Under the pieces are notes generated by a model. It had not been told where the DNA came from. It made no database searches and saw only the letters and a list, made by a program, of their open reading frames with translations. 64,000 nucleotides of DNA from Devosia nanyangense. GTDB lineage: Bacteria > Pseudomonadota > Alphaproteobacteria > Rhizobiales > Devosiaceae. Positions 60,240-64,000 of the stretch are shown in pieces; within the stretch, counting starts at the first letter, position 1; each line of letters begins with the position of its first letter. Location of the stretch: positions 1 to 64,000 of the forward strand of contig JACRAF010000038.1 of the NCBI GenBank assembly GCA_016213505.1, written 5' to 3'. Made by a program: the position numbers and the translations under genes.

Positions 60240-62518
60240 TGGGTCACCTGCTGATCGGCGGAGGCGCCCGCCCACTCCTGGATTGCAACGCTCTCGGCTT
60301 CGGCGACCGTCGCTCGCCGCACCTGCGACAGGCCCGGCGTCAACTTCAGGGACAACAGCACGTCGGTCAATTGCCCGAGGTCGCGCACCTCGATCTCGAA
60401 GATGTTCTTGTGAAAATCCGGCGAGACGATCCGCATCACGAGATTATGGATGTTCGCCTCGGCGGCGGCAATGGCGGCCGAAACCTGCGCCAGCGAGCCG
60501 GGCTTGTTCACCGTCAGCATGGAGATAACGACCTTGTAGCTGCGGTCCTCGCGGCCGGCGATATCCCAGCGCACGTCGATCCAGGCGAGATCGGAATCGT
60601 GCAGTTCGACCAGGGCGTCGGAGTGGATGGGATAGACCATGATCGGCGCGTTGGGCCGCATGATGCCCACCAGCCGGTCGCCGGGGACCACCCCCTCGGG
60701 CGAGATGGTGACCCTGGTCGAAAAGCCGAGCTGCGTCAGCGCCGCGCGGGCGTTGGGTCCGGAGCGTTGGCCGCCCGGCACGCGGAAGCGGAACATGTCG
60801 GTGTCGCGCAGCGCGAACCAGCCCTCGGCCTTGTCGGGATGCGGCAGGTCGAGCGGCTTCTTGCGCCGCTTCTTGATGCCTTTGACGGCAGCCAATTCCG
60901 TCGCCAGCAAGTCCGGCTCGACCTTGCCCTCGCCGATGGCGACGAGCAGATCGCGCTTGTTGGAGTAGGTCAGCGCCTTGGCCAGATGGTCGGCCTCGGC
61001 TTCGTCGATCGAGACGCCCTCGCGTTCGAGCAGCGACGACAAGAGGTGCTCGCCAAGCGCATGGGCGCGCTGCTGGGCGGCGATGCGGACGGCGCGGCGG
61101 ATGGCGGCGCGGGCCTTGCCGGTCGCGGCGATGGTCTCCCAATTGGCCGGCGGCAGGTGGTTCTGGTCGCGGATGATTTCGACCTCGTCGCCCGATTGCA
61201 GATGCGTCACCAGCGGCATGATGGCGCCGTTGATCTTGGCGCCGACGCACGTGTCGCCGATGTCCGTGTGGAGGGCGTAGGCGAAATCGATGGGTGTGGC
61301 GCCACGCGGCAGGGCGATCAGCCGGCCGCGGGGGGTGAAGCAGAACACCTGATCCTGAAACAGTTCGAGCTTGGTGTATTCGAGGAAATCCTCGGTCGAA
61401 GACCCGGTGGTCAGGTGCTCGATAGTCTGGCGCAGCCAGGCGAAGGCCTGGCTCTCACCCTCGAGGGTATGGAGGTCGTTGGTGGCGCCCTCTTTGTATA
61501 GGGCGTGCGCGGCGATGCCGTATTCGGCAATGCGGTGCATCTCCTCGCTGCGGATCTGCAACTCGGCGCGCTGCCGGCCAAGGCCGACGATGGTGGTGTG
61601 GATCGAGCGGTAGTCGTTGTGTTTGGGGACCGAGATATAGTCCTTGAAACGGCCGGGCACGACCTTCCAGTTGGTGTGGACGATGCCGAGCGCCCGGTAG
61701 CAGTCGGCGACGGTCGGCACGATGATGCGGAAACCGATCATGTCGGAGAGCAGTTCGAGTGCGATCTGTTTGCGCTCGATCTTGGTGGCGATCGACCATG
61801 CCGATTTGACCCGGGCGCTGACCCGCGCGTCGATCCCCGCTTCCTCGAGCTTGGTGGTGAGCTCGCTCTTGATGGTTTCAATGGTGCCCTTGAACTCCGC
61901 CTGCATGTCGGCGAGACGGTCAGTGATGGCCTTGTAATGATCCGGCTGGAGCGTGCGGAAAGCGAGGTTCTCGAGCTCGCTGCGCATATCCTGCATGCCC
62001 ATGCGCCCGGCGAGCGGGGCATAGATGTCCATCGTCTCGGACGCGATGCGCATCTGCTTGTCGGCGGGCATGAAGTCGAGCGTGCGCATGTTGTGGAGGC
62101 GGTCGGCAAGCTTCACCAGGAGCACGCGGACGTCAGCGGAGATCGCCAGCAGGAGTTTGCGCAGGTTCTCAGCCTGTGCCTCCTCACGGGTCACCAGTTG
62201 CAGCCGTTCGATCTTGGTCAGGCCGTCGACGATCTCGCCGATTTCTGAACCGAACAGCTGGTCGATCTCGGCACGAGTGGCGTCGGTGTCCTCGATGGTG
62301 TCGTGCAGGAGCGCCACCGCGATGGTGGCATCGTCGAGCTTGAGGTCGGTCAGGATGGCGGCGACTTCGAGCGGATGATTGAAATAGGGATCGCCCGAGG
62401 CGCGCTTCTGCGCGCCGTGCTTCTGCATGGCGTAGACATAGGCCCTGTTCAGAAGCTGCTCGTCGGCGTGCGGATTGTAGGCCAGCACCCGCTCGACGAG
62501 TTCGTATTGACGCATCAT
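60236..62518 (-). CDS. rsh: Bifunctional (p)ppGpp synthetase/hydrolase (RelA/SpoT)
   Basis: 760 residues. HD hydrolase domain with HPLEVAAIL and [26 protein letters not shown]; synthetase domain with [21 protein letters not shown] and [23 protein letters not shown] domain ([20 protein letters not shown]); C-terminal ACT domain. Alphaproteobacteria usually have this single long enzyme. All catalytic motifs look intact. 111 bp and a terminator separate it from rpoZ. Confidence 0.97.
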   Translation of the reverse strand: MMRQYELVERVLAYNPHADEQLLNRAYVYAMQKHGAQKRASGDPYFNHPLEVAAILTDLKLDDATIAVALLHDTIEDTDATRAEIDQLFGSEIGEIVDGLTKIERLQLVTREEAQAENLRKLLLAISADVRVLLVKLADRLHNMRTLDFMPADKQMRIASETMDIYAPLAGRMGMQDMRSELENLAFRTLQPDHYKAITDRLADMQAEFKGTIETIKSELTTKLEEAGIDARVSARVKSAWSIATKIERKQIALELLSDMIGFRIIVPTVADCYRALGIVHTNWKVVPGRFKDYISVPKHNDYRSIHTTIVGLGRQRAELQIRSEEMHRIAEYGIAAHALYKEGATNDLHTLEGESQAFAWLRQTIEHLTTGSSTEDFLEYTKLELFQDQVFCFTPRGRLIALPRGATPIDFAYALHTDIGDTCVGAKINGAIMPLVTHLQSGDEVEIIRDQNHLPPANWETIAATGKARAAIRRAVRIAAQQRAHALGEHLLSSLLEREGVSIDEAEADHLAKALTYSNKRDLLVAIGEGKVEPDLLATELAAVKGIKKRRKKPLDLPHPDKAEGWFALRDTDMFRFRVPGGQRSGPNARAALTQLGFSTRVTISPEGVVPGDRLVGIMRPNAPIMVYPIHSDALVELHDSDLAWIDVRWDIAGREDRSYKVVISMLTVNKPGSLAQVSAAIAAAEANIHNLVMRIVSPDFHKNIFEIEVRDLGQLTDVLLSLKLTPGLSQVRRATVAEAESVAIQEWAGASADQQVTQ

Positions 62519-62572
62519 GGGAGACGTAGGGCTCCGTGAGGACGCGGGAATGACATCCCGCCTCCCGAAAAC

Positions 62573-62601
62573 AAAAAAGGCGCCCGATTTACCGGGCGCC
62601 T
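62573..62601 (-). terminator. Intrinsic terminator after rpoZ
   Basis: On the minus strand AGGCGCCCG and CGGGCGCCT form a perfect 9-bp stem with a 6-nt loop directly followed by TTTTTG, 28 nt after the rpoZ stop. A textbook intrinsic terminator, so rsh has its own promoter. Confidence 0.9.
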
Positions 62602-62629
62602 GGTCAATATAGACCGCCTGCGGCCGCGA

Positions 62630-62998
62630 TCAATCGTCGCGGCGCTCGGGCGGCGCGAGGCTCTCGATGCCGCGCAGCAGTTCGTCCTCGGAAATCGTGT
62701 CGAAGGTGTCGCCGTCCTGGTCGGCGTTCGCATCGAGGAGCGGCGCGGCGTGCCGTTCGGGCTCGTCGACCTCGACATATTTCTGCAGCGAGTGGATCAG
62801 ATCTTCGCGCAAATCCTCGGGCGAAATCGCGCCGTCGCCGATTTCCCTAAGAGAAACAACGGGATTCTTGTCGTTGTCGCGATCGATGGTGATCGCCGCC
62901 CCGGCCGAAATCATGCGGGCGCGGTGAGCAGCCATCAAGACGAGGTCGAAGCGGTTTTCGATCTTCTCGATGCAGTCTTCGACGGTGACGCGGGCCAC
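62630..62998 (-). CDS. rpoZ: RNA polymerase omega subunit
   Basis: 122 residues from GTG 62998. [20 protein letters not shown] followed by MAAHRARMI is the conserved omega N-terminus; the C-terminal half is acidic and variable ([16 protein letters not shown]), as in related genomes. It holds the beta-prime subunit in place. Ends in a strong terminator. Confidence 0.95.
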   Translation of the reverse strand: MARVTVEDCIEKIENRFDLVLMAAHRARMISAGAAITIDRDNDKNPVVSLREIGDGAISPEDLREDLIHSLQKYVEVDEPERHAAPLLDANADQDGDTFDTISEDELLRGIESLAPPERRDD

Positions 62999-63280
62999 GA
63001 ACGTCTCCAGAATTGTTGGAAATGAACGGCCCTCATACACGAGCAGCCCCCCCGGTTCAAGGACAAGAGACGGCCGCGCGGCAATGTGATAGCTCTTACC
63101 TTCGGACACTGGAGGAAATGAATTGCAGTGCTCGCAGGGTCTTGCTAAGGCCACAAACTCAGCGGGGCCCCTTGGTTGCCGGACGACCGCTCCCGGCGGG
63201 CCTGAACTTACAGCCGACCCAAACGAACGAATTATGCTGGGCAGCCTGAGAGGCCGGCCGACCCAGTCAGGAGAAAGCCC

Positions 63281-63892
63281 ATGGCGATCGATCCCCGCGA
63301 GAAGGTGGTCATCTTCATCGACGGAGCCAATCTCTACGCCACCAGCAAGGCGATCGGCATCGACATCGACTACCGGCGGCTGCTGGCGGAGTTCTCGAGC
63401 AAGGCCTACCTGCTGCGCGCCTACTACTACACGGCGTTGGTCGAAGATCAGGAGTATTCCTCGATCCGCCCACTGATCGACTGGCTCGACTACAACGGTT
63501 TCACGGTGGTGACCAAGCCGGCCAAGGAGTTCACCGACTCCTCCGGTCGCCGCAAGATCAAGGGCAACATGGACATCGAACTGACGGTCGATGCTCTTGA
63601 GATGTCCCCCTTTTTCGACCATTTCGTGCTGTTTTCGGGCGACGGCGATTTCACCGCCCTGGTTGCGGCATTGCAGCGCAAGGGCAAGCGGGTGACCGTC
63701 GCCTCGACGCTCAGTACGCCGACCCCGATGATCGCGGACGACCTTCGCCGTCAGGCCGACTTCTTCCTCGACGTCGCGGAACTGGCCAAGACCGTTGGCC
63801 GAGCCGTCGATCGCAGCAACCCGCCGGTCGACCACCGCAGCGCAGCACCAGTTGACCGCACCACGGTTGCCGCGGACGATAAGGTCAAGTGA
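63281..63892 (+). CDS. NYN-domain (LabA/DUF88) predicted ribonuclease
   Basis: 203 residues. [35 protein letters not shown] and [22 protein letters not shown] hold the acidic metal-binding residues of the NYN/PIN-like fold. A C-terminal Pro/Asp-rich tail (about 170-203) is disordered. This protein is conserved beside rpoZ in Hyphomicrobiales. Divergent from rpoZ. Confidence 0.9.
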   Translation: MAIDPREKVVIFIDGANLYATSKAIGIDIDYRRLLAEFSSKAYLLRAYYYTALVEDQEYSSIRPLIDWLDYNGFTVVTKPAKEFTDSSGRRKIKGNMDIELTVDALEMSPFFDHFVLFSGDGDFTALVAALQRKGKRVTVASTLSTPTPMIADDLRRQADFFLDVAELAKTVGRAVDRSNPPVDHRSAAPVDRTTVAADDKVK

Positions 63893-63913
63893 GTCCTGGT
63901 TTGCGCAGGCTGA

Positions 63914-64000
63914 GTGACCGACACCGACCCCCCGCATAATTGCCCGCTCTGCCCGCGGCTCGTCGCCTTCCGGCATGAGGCGAGGCATCTGCATCCGGAC
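63914..64000 (+). CDS. Uracil-DNA glycosylase, N-terminal fragment (cut by window edge)
   Basis: A GTG-started frame of 29 codons runs off the right edge: [21 protein letters not shown]. The [11 protein letters not shown] motif supplies the first two iron-sulphur cysteines of family 4/5 uracil-DNA glycosylases, and this wording is typical of the UdgB-like group in alphaproteobacteria. 21 bp after the NYN gene. Confidence 0.75.
   Translation, partial: MTDTDPPHNCPLCPRLVAFRHEARHLHPD

Overview
This is a GC-rich chromosomal stretch from an alphaproteobacterium of the Hyphomicrobiales (Rhizobiales). A Devosia-like organism is my best guess. The order is supported by: a LexA box of the GTTC-N7-GTTC type ahead of dinB; the run BamE / cytochrome bc1 chaperone / DUF177 / plsX / fabH / ihfA / MerR / tRNA-Pro; the ldtR-ldtP pair next to hemB; the block rpoZ, rsh, pyrE, acpS, lepB, rnc, era, recO, parC; BA14K-like and Tim44-like proteins; and CBP3-type and DUF6163 proteins. 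The genus call is inference only.

Layout. 1-6.4 kb: an IS110 transposase tail at the edge, recA with an upstream SOS box, then a patchy accessory stretch (orphan DNA methyltransferase, a small winged-helix protein, a DUF2306-like membrane protein, an exported protein, GguC/AraD1, a small monooxygenase, a NYN nuclease). 6.4-17.4 kb: the housekeeping minus-strand series alaC, hom, glpX, recJ (plus cfa). It is interrupted by plus-strand material: a Tim44-like gene and three toxin-antitoxin (TA) modules (Xre/MbcA-RES, ParDE, FitAB/VapBC). A decayed second copy of the 3' end of alaC lies on the far side of fitAB. 17.6-25 kb: a PAS-GGDEF diguanylate cyclase, a GT4 glycosyltransferase, an ATP-grasp/membrane fusion, rplM-rpsI, SOS-controlled dinB and a TIM-barrel isomerase. 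25-27.2 kb: ctaA, a DUF2842-like protein and an Imm5-like protein. 27.2-35.2 kb: an exopolysaccharide locus, with deacetylase and GumC-like chain-length protein on the minus strand and Wza-like, GT4, WcaJ-like and Wzy-like genes on the plus strand.

35.2-42.7 kb: an AHSA1 pseudogene scrap, a lone fabA, two small exported proteins, tRNA-Pro(GGG), a MerR regulator, ihfA, a GNAT enzyme, fabH, plsX, a DUF177 protein, a bc1 chaperone and a BamE lipoprotein. 42.7-46.3 kb: nusB, ribD, nrdR and glyA. The ribE and ribH genes usually found between ribD and nusB are absent, and the RibD deaminase domain has lost its zinc ligands. 46.6-50.4 kb: BA14K-like, SixA, DUF6898-like, ldtP, ldtR and DUF6163. 50.4-53.6 kb: hemB, bpt, an EEP-family hydrolase and a Dabb protein. 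53.6-63 kb: a long minus-strand housekeeping series parC, recO, era, rnc, lepB, acpS, pyrE, rsh and rpoZ. The window ends with a second NYN nuclease and the start of a uracil-DNA glycosylase gene.

The points most worth a second look are the TA cluster inside the alaC-hom-glpX-recJ series with the duplicated alaC end, the helix-turn-helix domain fused to homoserine dehydrogenase next to an iterated operator-like sequence, the RibD with a degenerate deaminase, and the Xre-type antitoxin with a histone-H1-like tail paired with a RES toxin lacking its serine.
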